This document shows, piece after piece, positions 34,933 through 47,635 of a DNA stretch of 64,000 bases. Both the position numbers and the translations under genes were made by a program. The notes under the pieces are model-generated. The model saw only the letters and a program-made list of their open reading frames with translations, had not been told where the DNA came from and did no database searches. The stretch is from positions 3,413,296-3,477,295 of the forward strand of contig NOKP01000001.1 of the NCBI GenBank assembly GCA_002682825.1, written 5' to 3'. This stretch comes from Neonectria sp. B-13 (lineage: Eukaryota; Ascomycota; Sordariomycetes; Hypocreales; Nectriaceae). Position 1 is the first letter of the stretch, and the number at the start of each line of letters is the position of its first letter.

Positions 34933-37054
34933 ATGTCCTCAGATCAAGGGGAAGAGGACGCCATTATTATCGGCATTGACTTTGGAACTACGTAAACTCG
35001 TAGTATCTCTCACCCTTTCCACTGTGATGCTGATTTATAGCTAGGTTTTCTGGTGCTGCTTGGGCGTATTCAAGAGATCCCGACGATATTGCCCTAGTTT
35101 CCAGCTGGAATGCGGAGTTCAGCCACTGTTCAGATGTGGAAAAGGCCCCAACTCAGATTCACTACGGTCGTCATGATGAGACCACGACCTGGGGATACGG
35201 CATACCCACCAACAAAGACTCCCTGCAGTGGTTCAAACTCTTGCTTCTGGACAAAAAAGATATTCCGAAGGATGTTTCTGCTTCTTCTCAACTCCATGAA
35301 GCTTGGCGACGTATGTCTGAGGTCAACAAAGACCCTATCGAGGTCATCGGCTGTTTCCTCCGAAACCTCTGGAATCATTGCATTGACGCCATCAAGCGCT
35401 CCATTGGTGCCGAGTTGCTTCTGAAGTGCCGCTTTCATGTGGTAATCACGATGCCGGCTATCTGGCCACACTATTCTCAACAACGTATGAAGCAAGCGGC
35501 TGAACTCTCTGGTATTTTGGACAAACGTCCTTGCCATGAGACTACTCTCTGTTTCATTTCAGAGCCAGAGGCAGCTGCTCTGGCCACCATCAAGGATCTC
35601 TCGAAAAGATCGAACACCAAGGTAATTTACGTCGTCCGTTATTAACCTCTGGAAATATGTTGTAGAGGTTGATTTCGATTGTTAGGCAGGTGATACCATC
35701 GTCGTATGTGACGCAGGCGGCGGAACAGTGGTAAGTAATTACAGATGAGCATGGCATGTTAGACCTAATTCGCTTCAAGGATCTCATCAGCTATGTCATC
35801 GAATCAGTTGATCCCTTTGTGGTCCAAGAATGCGTAAAAGGTGACGGTATGTAACCCAACCTCTCATTATTGTCCAGTATGCTGAATAAAATAAAGGGGG
35901 GTTGTGTGGCGGCGTTTTTCTTGACGAAGAGTTCATCCGATTGATCAAGACAAAAGTTACTTCGACTGCCTGGGATAGGATCAAGAAAGCGGACCAAAAG
36001 AAGTTCTTGAATGATGGATGGGAGCATGGTATCAAACCACAATTCGAAAACCAGCCGAGAACCTGGCTAGTTGACCTTCCAGAAGGTTGCGGTGTGAAGT
36101 CTGGGGGCCTCAAGCGACGCAAAACAATTGAGCTGAGCTCGTAAGTCACGTTGAGACTCTTCTAAAGTTGATGGCTAACTAGAATGTTAAGAGGGGATCT
36201 TTTAACCGTTTTCTCACCTATCGTCACGAAGATCCAGAAACTAGTCCATGACCAAGTTCAAGCAGTCATCAAACGGTACTCAGTTCCACCAAAAGTAAGA
36301 GATCATTAGTGTTGATTTTATCGACGGATCGACTGACTGCTGCAGTACATCATCCTCGTTGGTGGGTTTGGACGCTGCCGGTACCTCTTCAATCAACTTG
36401 AGGCCACATATCCATCCACTGTCTTGCAGAGCCGTGGAAACAAACCGTGAGTGTACAGTCCATCTTGTATGAAAGGTCTACACTAACTCGAGCTGAAGAT
36501 GGACAGCAATTTGCCGCGGCGCTGTCGTCCATGGTCTCACTCAACGAAGTCTCTCGCCGAATCTCCAAATTAGAGTCGGAGCAAGAATTGCTCGCATAAG
36601 CTACGGAGTGAAATGTGCGAATACATGGATTGCAAAGGAGCACAAGGCATGCGACAAATTCTGGTGTGAGGAAGAATGCGAATATTTGGCAGATAACCAA
36701 ATGAAATGGTTTCTGACTCAGGGAGATGATATCAGTGACAAGAAGCCAGTCTGTCATCCTTTCTATCGCCTCTACGACAAGCCTGTCTCTTTTGTCCAAA
36801 CGGAAATCCACTATTCAACGACCTCGCCGCCCTCGTCCAGACGTGACGGCACGGTCCATCGACTTTTAACGATCAAGTGGAATCGCAAAATCAAGCTGGA
36901 GTCTCTTCCGACCTGGACCAACAAACTTGGACGCATTTATCATAAACTCACTTTCGATGTGGAAATGACTTGCGTCAAGGGTACCGCTGAGTTCACGATC
37001 TACCATAAAGGGAAGAAAGTCGCAGGACACAACGTGGAGGTCAACTACGACTAA
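34933..37054 (+). CDS. Hsp70-like ATPase, HSPA12 type
   Basis: Actin/Hsp70-fold ATPase of the HSPA12-like group that is expanded in filamentous fungi; cytosolic, client unknown. Eight exons: 34933-34991, 35045-35621, 35686-35730, 35780-35846, 35897-36140, 36183-36294, 36346-36446 and 36499-37054; all introns are GT-AG and 42-64 bp; 586 aa. Nucleotide-binding motifs are in order: phosphate-1 DFGTTFSG (16-23), phosphate-2 CDAGGGTVDL (220-229) and adenosine motif LVGGFG (372-377). An EPEAAAL segment precedes phosphate-2, as in HSPA12. The substrate-binding half of DnaK-type Hsp70 is absent; a beta-rich tail (residues about 480-586) takes its place. All ATP-site motifs look intact, so it is probably active. 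Divergent partner of the coiled-coil gene. Confidence 0.88.
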
Positions 37055-37313
37055 AACTTTAGGCTTCAACGGTCGCCTTTAAAAACAAGTAGTTTAGCTA
37101 TTACTCATTCGGAAACTTCAAGCTAGGGATAGTTACTAGGCCCGAGAACGCCAATATCATCGTGACGAAACCCAACGGCTCAGTTGCTCAGCCTCTCTTA
37201 GGTACCTCGAGATGTGTGTATTAAGCTGAATGGCAATACATAAAAACATGTCCACGATGCATCCCCTGTGCCATGGTCCCCCTCAACGCCTTCGCTAATC
37301 AAGTCTTGGTCCG

Positions 37314-38849
37314 CTATGCATCCTCCATTTTGACATCATCCAGTCGGATCGGCAGCTCAGTTTGCAGTCCTTGGCTCTCCTTATCATCCTTGCTAACGAC
37401 CCCGTTCTTTGGCCCGGAATCCCCGACATGTCGATACACTCTCACCGTGTTGTCCTGTCCCGAGCTTGCCATGGTCTCGCCATGGACATCCACCCAGAAG
37501 CACACGCCATCGTGCCCTTCGATGCGCTGCAGAATAGCCTTGCTCTTGACGTCCCACAGGACGATGCTGCCGTCCTCGCTAGCGGAGGCGACAAAGGGTT
37601 CGCCGTCGAGGACGCCGAAGCAGCCGCCCACGGCGAATTTCTCGTTGAGGTGGCCCTGGTACGTCTTCTTGACACTGCCAGCGACGTAGTCCCAGAGACG
37701 AATGCAGTTGTCGAGGTTGAAGGCCAGGACGAACCGCCCATTCGGGGAGAAGCAGACGTTGGCGACGGCCGGGTTGTCTTCATGAACGAGGGTGCGAAGA
37801 CACTGGCCTGTCGAGGTATCCCAGACACGGCTGTTGTAAAAGTTAGTGTCTGAAGCGCTTCAAGATGAGCCAGAGGCAACTTACATCAACCCGTCTGTGG
37901 AGCAACTAACGACAAGAGTGCCGTCTCTCGAAAAATCAATCCCGCTCACAGGATCACTGTGTGCTGGCAAACTGCGCATAAGCCTGCCGGCCCGAACGTC
38001 CCACAGAAACACGGCCTCGTCGTAGGAACCGCTGGCGAGGATGTTGCCCTTTGGTGAAAAGGCCAAGCAGTGGATATAGTTGTGATGGCCCTTCAACGGT
38101 GCCATCTCTTGGCCAGCCCCCGTCTTCCGAGCCGTCGTGCGTGGCCGCCCTGTCACACGGTCCCAGAGCCGGATGGCTTTGTCGTCAGAGCCGCTAGCGA
38201 TAGTGTTGCTGTCGGGTGTCCAGGCAAGACAACTCACTCCGGCCATGTGGCCGACCAGGGTGTCCATGTGCGCGCCGGTGGCGGCGTCCCAGATCTTGAG
38301 AGTGGCATCGGCGGATGCGGAGGCGATGAAGCGGCCGTTAGGCGAGATGCGCACCTGAGAGATGGGTTTCGTGTGGCCGTGGAGGACGAGACGGGCGCGG
38401 TAGTTGGGCTTTGAGGGTTCGCGGGGAGGAGTAGGCTGGGGCGGACGGGGAGAGAGAGAGTCGGTGCGGGTGCGGTTTGTGGATGTTTGAGAGTGAGTGG
38501 GCGAGCGAGGGGTTCGTGATCGTGATGGCGATTCTAGAGGCGACTGGGAGCGCAATCGCGACTCTGATCGCGTACTGGACCTGGAGCGCAATCTTGATCG
38601 GGACCGCGACGAGCGACGACTGAGGGCATCGTAGTACTTCGTATCTGGGCCATCGGCCACCGGGCTGCGGCTCATGGTCCTACTCTCGCGCTGGCGCTCG
38701 CTCGGGGGCCGTCGCGTTGCAGATAGTGGTTTGCGAGCGGCAGCATCATCCTGCTCGTCACGGGACGCATACGGAGGAGACGAACCGCCGTGCGTCTTGC
38801 GGCGCTTATTCGGGGATGTTGCGCCGGGAGGAATGCCGTCGGACGTCAT
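37314..38849 (-). CDS. SWD3: WD40 protein, WDR5/Swd3-like COMPASS subunit with RS-rich N-terminus
   Basis: Seven-bladed WD40 protein of the WDR5/Swd3 type, a core subunit of the Set1/COMPASS histone H3-K4 methyltransferase in the nucleus. Exon 1 37885-38849, intron 37831-37884 (GTAAGT donor, CTAAC branch, CAACAG end), exon 2 37314-37830; 493 aa. Residues 1-150 are disordered: a basic KRRK patch (14-17) and a long Ser-Arg array (about 77-118). Blades follow from about 150 with the classic pattern ISPNGRFIASASADATLKIWD, then GHMAGVSCLAW, SGSDDKAIRLWD, SGSYDEAVFLWDVRAG, VWDTSTGQC, IRLWDYV and SEDGSIVLWD. The H-D-x-x-x-x-I/V-x-x-I/V spacing resembles WDR5. An ATG 23 codons upstream (38918) is an alternative start. 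Other single-propeller WD40 proteins are possible, but the blade order favours WDR5. Confidence 0.78.
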
Positions 38850-41800
38850 GCTGACTGGTGGCGGGCACGACTTTGCGAGTGTGGCCTTGCGTCTGGCGCG
38901 GTTGGGCAGGTGCTGCACACAGATTGTCTCCCGCGCAAGACAAGGCTGAGAGAGCTAGAGAAAAAGTGGCGGCGAGGCTGCGACTAATGTGGCTAGGACA
39001 GCGCGTTGATTGGCCCAGTCAAGCCACTCCTGAAGATCCGGGAGCTTATACCAGATCTTGGGGAACCGGGGTTTAGCTGCGAAGAAAATCAAGCAAAAAA
39101 TAGCCACCCTAGACTAGGGGTGGCACATCGTCAAATCTCGAAAATCCAACACGTCAGGTGGAAAGCAGTCAAAGAGGAATATGGGTTATTAATTAGTTGG
39201 TATAGTTGGTTACCGAACGCACTCCTTTGCTGGGTGAACGACACACGATGTTGAAGAGCACTATTGACTACTGCTGGTGTGAACACAAGCGTGGGCATGT
39301 TTAAAGGTACATAGAATTCAACTTTCCGCAAGTGATGTTTACAACTTAAACTTCAATTTATTTTCTTCATACAGGCAGGTAAAACGGCCTCGTTTGAGAG
39401 GCTGCTATTTTTCAAAATATTACAATTGGTGGCCTTGTTGACTCAATGGCTAATAAAAGTCCGGGAGTGCAACATCTAGTGGGCGCCCCTCTGGGTCTCT
39501 GCTGGCTGCGGGGGTGTCCACATTGATCGAAGCCGCGTTACGCTTTAGTCTACGTCCCCTTTATGTCGACGGGCAAGGGCAAATTAAACAGATTACTAGT
39601 TTACGTCGCCATTCGGAAAGGGACTTGCGAATATGACCTACTGCTAGTCGCAACAATATCCCGTAGATTTGTTGGTGGGCCAAAAATAACCGTCAGAGCC
39701 ATTTGCAGCCACGCCGTTCTGTCAGTCTTCATTCACCGTCTAGACCGTAAAGGCAGAAAGGGGCACGCTGAATGACAATGACAGGGTCCTGTGACTCAGG
39801 CCATCGATCGCGTGCCGCCATAGAGCTTTGAGGCGGCCAGTCGCAACTAGTGGCGTTGCTGAAGTCCTAATATCACCAAGTCGCATCAATGGTTGTTTCT
39901 ACTTGTGCGGACGAGCTCTCTCCTGCAGCATGAGACCATGCATTCGTCCGCCATAGGTGCGGCGTGTTTCGTGGACATGATTCATTGAGCTCAGTCAACC
40001 TCCTTCAGCAATGAAACTAAACTGTCTTGCCAAGCAGTACGTTATCCTGCTAAGGAGAGTCATAACAATGAGGTCGTACGTCTACGGATATGAAGTGGAA
40101 GAAGCAGAGAAACACCGGTGCTGTCATTGGTAGAGAGCCTGGGTGTCTGGCAGCGTAGTACACACACATGCACTCACCACACCCCCATATGTCTATGGCG
40201 CCTAGTTCGTTCTGGCCTCACGCGGATGTGGTCATCAACGACGTGAAAACGTGGATGATTGTGCGGCCTGCATCCTGCAGCCCTGCGACAAGTCGCAAAC
40301 GGTCACACATCGTCCGCACAGCCACTCTAGGCAGATTCGCAGCATGACAGTGGCGTAGGGAGCTGAAGCCCGGTGTCTGGCGTCTCCGTCAGATATTGGA
40401 CGCCGTTAGGAGGCACCAAGCGCCAGGAGGGACAGGCGTGACGCTAAGAGCATTGTGGGCTTCAGCTGTGGCGGGCTTAGAAAACGCCGGGACGCCTCGA
40501 TGTGGTCGCCGGCAGATGGCAGATGGGAACTGGGTCGTCCGGCTCTTGCATCAATCCTGACGGATCTCCTCAGTTGTCCGCATTGAGATGCCAGGGACAT
40601 TAAACCCAATTTTCGTCTACCGAGATGGCGATGGAGTTCGGGCACAGCTGTCGGCTCATCCGAAGCTCCTGTAATCAGCGCAAAAACTTACTTGGAGACG
40701 GGCAAGGCCGTCATAATGCATATTGTTGGTAGATCTGGGGTGGACTTTGCGTTTCACTTGATCGGCGAGTTGGAGAGATGAGATTGGAGACCAACCGCGC
40801 CTGGATGCTGTTAGGCGCAAGGCATTTTGCACTCTATGCAGGCCAGGGCCATGCATCCAATAAAGGACCGCAGGGCCAGTCAGCGGTGTCTTAGAGAGAG
40901 AGTTCGGCGACTCTGAAGTTTGGGTTACCCACCCCGAGGAATCTGTACGCGCGATTGGGACGGGACGAGACGAGATGGATGGGAAGGTTGGAAGGGATCT
41001 AGGTTGCTCAGAGGCCCTTACGACAAACGGTCCCATGGACATGGTGATCCATGGCGCAATGTGGTATCGATCCTTGGCGTTGGTTGTGAGTGAGGGAATT
41101 GTAACATCGGAAGTGCAGCAGTTGGCACTCTTTGAAACATGAAACGAGACGTCGGGGTTCCTTTGTGGCTATGTTTATGGGACGTCTGGGCTCCTCTCCA
41201 GGTAGGGCTCTGAGTAGAAGAGTTGGAGAGAAAACGGGTCGAAGAATCGTTGGTTGCGTTCATCAAAGTGAAAACCCCTTCACGTAGCATTCTCGTCTAG
41301 GTAGGTCGGAGGCGGTGCGGATTGCGCGACTGGTGAATGGTATCGCCCAACTTAATTCACCTCACTCACCTCCATGGAGTCATTTCGTTAACACCCCCTC
41401 CTACTTCCCCTCCTGCCACCTGGACCCCTGCTGGGATCATGAGGGTGTCATCTCGCCGTCTCGCCTATTTCGGGATCCAGCCCATCTGGATCAACCCTTT
41501 TTCGATGCAACACCGCTTGGAATGTCGGGCACTTGTTAAGGAACCAGCCCTATGAGCCACGGCGGCTGGCTAGCAGCGATTGTGATTAGCAGGCCACCGA
41601 TATAGAACACTAACAAGAAAGGGAACAAGAAAGTACGCCTCCTTTTCAGCCGTGGCATCGTGCAGGGCTTCCAAGGCAGTTTTCTCCGTTGGAGAGCGGA
41701 CAGTGGCCCACGAGCGGTGTGCGGCGTGAGGGCCAGTGTGTCGGTGTTGGTAGTAGCCGACTCTCGAGTGCACTAGGAGCAAGCATCAAGCATGCTTTCT

Positions 41801-43623
41801 GATGGTCGGTTAGAAGGTGTCGGCGACTACCTAAAGAGACCATGTGCCACGCAACCCCGGAAGCAGGTCGCTGGGGATTGGACGCTGCCGTCGCATCGTC
41901 TTGGCTCAGCCTTGCTGGTTGCTGGATGCTGCCGGATACTTCGAAGGATCCAATGCTTGAGGGATCCAACGTAACCTAATTAATGCTTGAACGGGTACTG
42001 AACGCCGATTGCTGCGCCCTCTTGCGGCACGCACTCTTCCCGCCACACCCTGCAAACACATTGATAATGGAGGTGACGGGTCGCCGAGGCCATCTCCATA
42101 TCTCAGCGAGGCAGTGGCCCATCATTCAACGCTCGCCGACATCCTCTAGGGGACATGGCCGGTGGTGCTGTCGTTGGTCGCTGTACGTGACGGACGGGCC
42201 TCTGTCTCCTCTCCGTCCAATGCCCTCCCCCTGAAAATCTTGGAAGCCCAGGAACCCCGACCCCTGCACTTCGCGCACGGCCAATTGCAGTCACCCTGCA
42301 GTCAGATTAAATTGCCTTGCCCCTGGAAAGGCGGGCTTCCTTTCCACTGGCAGGTTCTTTGGCGGGCTCAGGGTCATGGCCCGATCTCATGCCCCCCCCA
42401 ATGGTGTCAGCCAGGAATCCAGGAGTCCAGGGGAAGATGGGAAGTGGGCGCCCCCAAGGACCGAACAAGTCAGGGCCTTGAGCCGGTGAAGAGCTACAGA
42501 GGAGCCGGCAGAACGGACGCCGCTGCTAGACTTGAGCCGGGCCTCAGTAGGGCATGAAGGCTGGGTCGGGATGCCGCCATCCAGCAGCGCGCGCTCCTTG
42601 ATGAGACACCCCTGGTGGAAGTGACTGGACGAAGGCTAGCCCGGGCTGGGCTAGCTTTGAAAGCTCGAGCTGCAGGCGGCGGCTAGTGCTGTCGAGCTCT
42701 GTCCGCCTTTTGGACATGCTTCGTTGGTGCATCTAAGTTGGTAGGCTGCCCGGTAAATTGAACGACGTAGTTGCATGGCAAATAGGAGGTTGGAAAGAAA
42801 GTTTACAGTGGATGTTGGCCACTCGGGAGGGTGTCAGGTGCCTGAGCACTTACTAGGTATAGGTGTTAAGGTGTAGACTCAGAACCTTTAGTGGTGGCAT
42901 CACCAGGCTTCAGCGACCTCCAGTGGCCGCCCATGACTGGTCACCCACTAACTATCCAAACCCTGGACCCTAGTTGCCGCCTGAGCCACTCACCAGTCAA
43001 CGTCGACTGTAGCACCCAACCGGGCGAACCGGCCGGCGACCTTCTCGACCCCTGCTCTGGGTGCTGACTCCTCGCGCGTACCCTGGCAAACCCTGGCGAA
43101 TCCTGGTCGAACCCCCCTTGATTGCCCTAATTGCCCTGATTGTCTAGCTGCCCCGGCGCCTGGCACGGTGGTATTTGCCTTGGCATCGCCTGGCCCTGGC
43201 CCTTGCTCATTCGCCCGTTGGACAGGCGCCAACACCCGACTAGCTGCGGGTACGTACCCCGACTATTTGTCGTACCTGCCTTAGCGTCATCTCTTCATCC
43301 CAAAGGGGAAAGTGAACATTGGCCTCAGGCCCCTTCTCTAGCGCAACTCTCACCTCACCCCCGTCTCGCGTCGGCATTTATCAACTCAGCTCGGGCTTCT
43401 CGATCCTGTTCTCTTCTTCTTTCTCTCTCACCTCACCACCCTCTTCCTCACACTCTAGTCACTCTTTCGACTTTGGCTTTCAGCCTCCCACACTCTTTTA
43501 CATACTTAGGCAGCCTTACCCGCTCCTTCGTCTCCAACAACTCACTCACCAACTTCAGTCACTCACTCACATTCATTTCTTCGCCCTCCCAACCTCTTCT
43601 TCTTAATACCAACAAACTTCAAA
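38850..43623. other. Large intergenic region
   Basis: About 4.8 kb between the WD40 gene and the wall-protein gene. 39080-39500 is AT-richer. The remainder has mixed short ORFs on both strands without domains, signal peptides or splice continuity. The last 250 bp (43370-43620) are CT-rich and end in a typical leader for the gene at 43624. I see no RNA gene here. Confidence 0.45.
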
Positions 43624-44497
43624 ATGCAGTTCTCTATCTCCGCCGCTGCCGTTCTGGCCTTCGTTGCCTCGGCCTTCGCCCAGACTGCCGACTTCGATGC
43701 CGTCAACGCCCCCGCTGCCTGGGAGGTTCTCCCCGCGGGCTCTACTTTCAAGATCTCGTGGCAGGCACCCGCCAAGTACGATGGCGAGACCATCTCCATC
43801 TCCCTGATTGGCGGTGCCACCCAGGGCACCCAGGTTCCCCTCATCGACATCGCTGGTAAGTGACCACTCTGGCGGCTTTCCGCGCAAACGTTTTGGAGTT
43901 CCAAATCACTGACCAAAAACAGCTGGTGTCGCCAACAAGGATGGTGCCTACGAGTGGGCCATTCCCGCTTCTCTCGGTGACGCTGCCGTCTACGGCCTCG
44001 TCCTGAAGCTCGAGAGCAACCCCGCTGTCTTCCAGTACTCCAACCCCTTCAAGATCGACGGCGACGCCGCCGTTGAGACCACCAGCAAGGCCGCCGCCGG
44101 TGTCACCACCGAGGCTTCTTACCCCGTCCCCACCGATGTCAAGACCATCAGCCTGTCTTCCGCCCCCGCTGCCGACTACACCACTGTCGTCGAGGTCACC
44201 GATGTCACCACCGTCCCTTGCACCACCAGCGTCGTCCCCATCATCCCTACCTCCGCCCCCATCATCCCTTGCAACTCCACCATCACCCCTGGTCCCTATG
44301 TTCCCGTCACTACCGCCATCATCCCCCACGGAAACGCCACCTGGTCCACCGCTGTTGTCCCTCCCGCCACCACCGGCGGCAACAGCCCCGTTGTCCCTAC
44401 CCCTGAGCCCACCGTTGTCACTGGTGCCGCTGCCCGCTTCGGCGCCGGTTCCGCTGCCCTCGTCGGTGGCCTTCTGGTCGCTGTCTTTGCTCTGTAA
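43624..44497 (+). CDS. Kre9/Knh1-like GPI-anchored Ser/Thr-rich cell-wall protein
   Basis: Secreted, probably GPI-anchored protein of the Kre9/Knh1 N-terminal domain family (Ser-Thr-rich GPI-anchored membrane family), associated with beta-1,6-glucan and wall organisation. Exon 1 43624-43855, intron 43856-43922, exon 2 43923-44497; 268 aa. The signal peptide is MQFSISAAAVLAFVASAFA, with cleavage before QT. The Kre9 domain covers about 20-120: WEVLPAGSTFKISW, ISLIGGA, YEWAIPASLGD, and YGLVLKLESNP ending in FQYSNPFKI. A Thr/Pro/Val-rich linker with paired cysteines (VPCTTS, IPCNST) and NxT/S sites follows, then a C-terminal hydrophobic tail (SAALVGGLLVAVFAL) directly after a small-residue region, as in GPI signals. 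Codons are strongly C-ending, suggesting high expression. Confidence 0.9.
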
Positions 44498-46039
44498 ACG
44501 GAGCAAAGCAGCTCGTTCGTCTTGGTTTCTACGTGGTGTCATGATATCATGACCGCATCTAGAGGGTTACTCGTTTCTTCTGATATGGAAGCAGTCTGGG
44601 TATCAGGTTCTTTTGCGCGCACATATGTTGATTTGGTATCCTAGTTGGAAGGAAAGGTATTCAGGATTGTTAATGTATTATGGAAAAACAGAAAAGCCCC
44701 CCGTGGGTTAATTGTTCTATCAAACTCTCGACGTAGCATGCCTGTGTTCTCCCGCTGCTACGTCTAATAGACCTTTAACCCAACTTCTTTTTCCAAATCG
44801 TTCCCTGAAACATGTCTGATTGCTCTAGTGTCTGGAAGACTTTATGGTGACCATGAAGTTGACAACTCGTATTGAAAACGACGATGGACTTTGATGTGCA
44901 TGCCCAATTCCAATAAGCTTTAACTAGCTGTGTTTACTTGTTTCACCATGATTTTATGATCTCTGTCAACAGAACACGGACGGACCCGCAAGGCGGCGAA
45001 GCACATGATCCAACATCCCCTGCCACTCTACAAAATATCTGCGCCCCTTTGTTGGCGGCTAGGTCTGCGTAATAAGATTGCTTGATTGACAGCTCCACGC
45101 ATGACGTGCATTAATTTGCAACGGCGAAATTAATGCGGCGGCCTCTGTTGTGCGTTTTCTGCCCCCCTCCACCCGGAATGCAGCCTAAAATCCGTCTCAG
45201 TCATTGTGTTCGCATGGCCAGCTTGCGACGCCTCGCCAAGCCATGCGGGAGGCCGTGTGCTGGAATGCGCCCGTCCGGTGGGCTGTCAAGCGGAGGTTAT
45301 ATGCATCCATCCACACGCTGTCGAGCTTTCCCCACGTCGCCGTACGTCAGTGGCTCGGGAAGCTGCTTAAGGGTTTGCATAAGGCGTCGGATTGTCCCGC
45401 GCGCTTGCCGAAGGTTTATGCACTTCACAACGCTTGCTGCGGTGTCCGCCTAAAGGCGACGCTCATGACGATCGTTGCGCGACAAAAGAAAACTACTGTC
45501 GCGCGGAGGAGTCGGAGGAGCGTCTTTCGACTGCCGGGTCCCAGGGGTCTCAGTCTGCGGCACTGCGATCGGCGCGTGGTGTTTGGGAGCCGAGCAAGGA
45601 GCGAGCGCCAATCCCATCGTCGCAGTGCCTCGCTGCACGTCATTGTTCATTTCTGCGGTGTTGTGATCGGCAGTTACTAGACTAATGTGCGTCACAATAG
45701 GTACTATTGTAAGGGAGTGAGATGTCGGAGAAGTGGGGAATTGAAATGTTTCAAGCCAAAGATAAACAACAATGATGTTTGCCATCTTTCGTTATTCAAA
45801 ATTGTGATTAGACCTAATGGTACTTCGTAGAGATGGCCAATGTCCTGTATCCAGTACTAACAGTATCCATCTATCCATCAACACCAACCGTACCTATATC
45901 CATACTAATACCAAACTCCTCTATCCAGACCGAACCCCTAGGTCGTTTGCCGCCTTCTTCCCTGCGCCTGCTAAACAGCACAGCTTGCGGGCATGAATCT
46001 CGCAGCTTCCCTTTTCTGTCGTATATCTCTTCTCCCACC
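44498..46039. other. Convergent intergenic region
   Basis: About 1.5 kb between the wall-protein stop and the nitrate-transporter stop. It starts with an AT-rich 3' flank. A perfect 10-bp inverted repeat is at 45108-45136. A 158-codon ORF at 45204-45680 is Arg/Ser-rich with shadow-like composition and is not called. Confidence 0.45.
45108..45136. repeat. Perfect 10-bp inverted repeat
   Basis: GCATTAATTT at 45108-45117 and AAATTAATGC at 45127-45136, with a 9-nt GC-rich loop. Confidence 0.9.
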
Positions 46040-47635
46040 CTAGTGTCCGCCGATCTGGCCCTTGGGCAGCGGCGGGATCCAGCACACAGCCAGGTTCAGA
46101 GCGATGTGGATGATGCCGATGACCCAGAAGCCCATAGCAAAGTCCTTGCCGTCGTTCATGAACCGGAAGATGATAGCAAAGACCACGCCGCCAAGGTTGC
46201 CGCCGCCGCCCGTCAGTCCAGACAATATTCCATTGGCGAAGGGGTGGACGTGCGGGACCAGCGCAAAGTTGGCACCGTTGCCGGCTTCATGGAAGACAGC
46301 CATGAGGACGATGAGCCCGACGAGGGTGCCGATGTTGTTGCCGTTGGCCTCAGACGGGTTGACCTGGCCGATGACGATGAGGAGCGCGCCCGTCATCACA
46401 CCACAGGCCGTGATCCAGCCCTTCTTGAGCCAGAGGTTGCGACCGAAACGGTTGTATAGGACGTCCGCGACAACACCGCCCAGTGGCCGGTTCACGAAGT
46501 TGAGGAAGCCGAAGATGGCGGCGTAGTTGCTCGCCTTGGTCTGGTCCAGGTGCGGGAAGTTCTTTTTGAAGTATGAGCTGAGGATGGCGTTGATGGCGAG
46601 CTCGCCGCCGAACGAGCACGCGTACGTGGCGACGTGGAAGAATGTCTGCGGCGAGTAGATGACGGGCAGCGCCTCCTTCCAGCTGGGCTTCATAACCACC
46701 TCACCACGAGCAATCTCGAGAGCTTCGCCGCGCGAGATGGTGTGCTCGTTGTCGTCGACCTTGACATCCTTCTCAGATCCGGTGCTGTTTTCCTCGTCCG
46801 AGTTGGATCGTTCGGGAGTGCGGGCGCCGCCAGGGATAGTGTCAGAGTTGCTGAGACCGTGTGCCTCCATGTTCATGCGAATGTTCTGGGCCTGGTCCTC
46901 CCACGATCCCATCGGGGTGTCGGGGCAGAGGAGGAGCATACCGACGCCGCAAACAAGCAGACAGACGAGCGGGACGACAAAGGTGACTCGCCACGCCTTG
47001 GAAGGTGTCAGGCCATGGTTGGCGACCAACGAATCAAAGACAGCGGGCATGATGAAGTACGTGATACCTCCGCCAGCGTTGCCCCAGCCGCCGGCGAGGG
47101 CGTTGGCCGTGCCAACGATGTTCTTGTCGAACCAGCCGGTGCACCAGACCTGGCAGGGCACAAAGGTCGCGCCGAGGATGCCGATGAAGAAGCGTGAGAC
47201 GTAGAGACTGTTGGCATCCTTGACCAGCGGGGCGAGGCCGATGGGCAGGCAGCCGAGCAGGATCAGGTAGGCGTAGACTCGTCGGGGGCCGAACTGATCG
47301 CACAGCGGGCCGGTGATGAAGCGGAGGAAGAAGGTCGCGCAGAGGGAAACGATGTTAGAGTTGGCGATTTGGGCCGGTGTCAGGTGGAGATCCTCCTTGA
47401 TGGTGACGGTCAACAGGGGGGGAAAGGTATACCTGTCCACTGTTAGCCACAACGATCGCTTATAAGTCTGCACAACAACTTACCATGCCCAGAAAGCGAG
47501 CATAAAACCCAGCCAGGAGAAGAGGAAAACTCGGCCGTGGAGGTCAACAGGGTTGAGCAGCGGGATACTCCTGGCCTTCCTGTTGATCGGGTTGACCTCA
47601 GGGGTCTTCCACAACTGGGCGATTTGAAAGCCCAT
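46040..47635 (-). CDS. High-affinity nitrate transporter, NNP family (CrnA/NrtA type)
   Basis: Major facilitator of the nitrate/nitrite porter family, plasma membrane, proton-coupled nitrate uptake. Exon 1 47484-47635, intron 47433-47483 (51 bp), exon 2 46040-47432; 514 aa. The start [16 protein letters not shown] is chosen because an upstream in-frame ATG (47785) sits almost on the TATA box. Seen: substrate arginines Arg88 in TM2 ([10 protein letters not shown]) and Arg366 in TM8 (NFVNRPLGG), matching R87 and R368 of Aspergillus NrtA; nitrate signature 1 ([14 protein letters not shown]); signature 2 ([12 protein letters not shown]); and a long acidic/Ser-rich central loop between TM6 and TM7. 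All functional residues look intact. The upstream DNA carries several NirA-type and GATA sites, consistent with nitrate induction and ammonium repression. Confidence 0.95.

Noticed and set aside
43841..44542. 233-codon minus-strand ORF over the Kre9-like gene
   Set aside because: Gly/Asp-rich antisense shadow; no recognisable features.
45204..45680. 158-codon plus-strand ORF between convergent genes
   Set aside because: Arg/Ser-rich, no signal peptide or domain, with overlapping open frames on the other strand.
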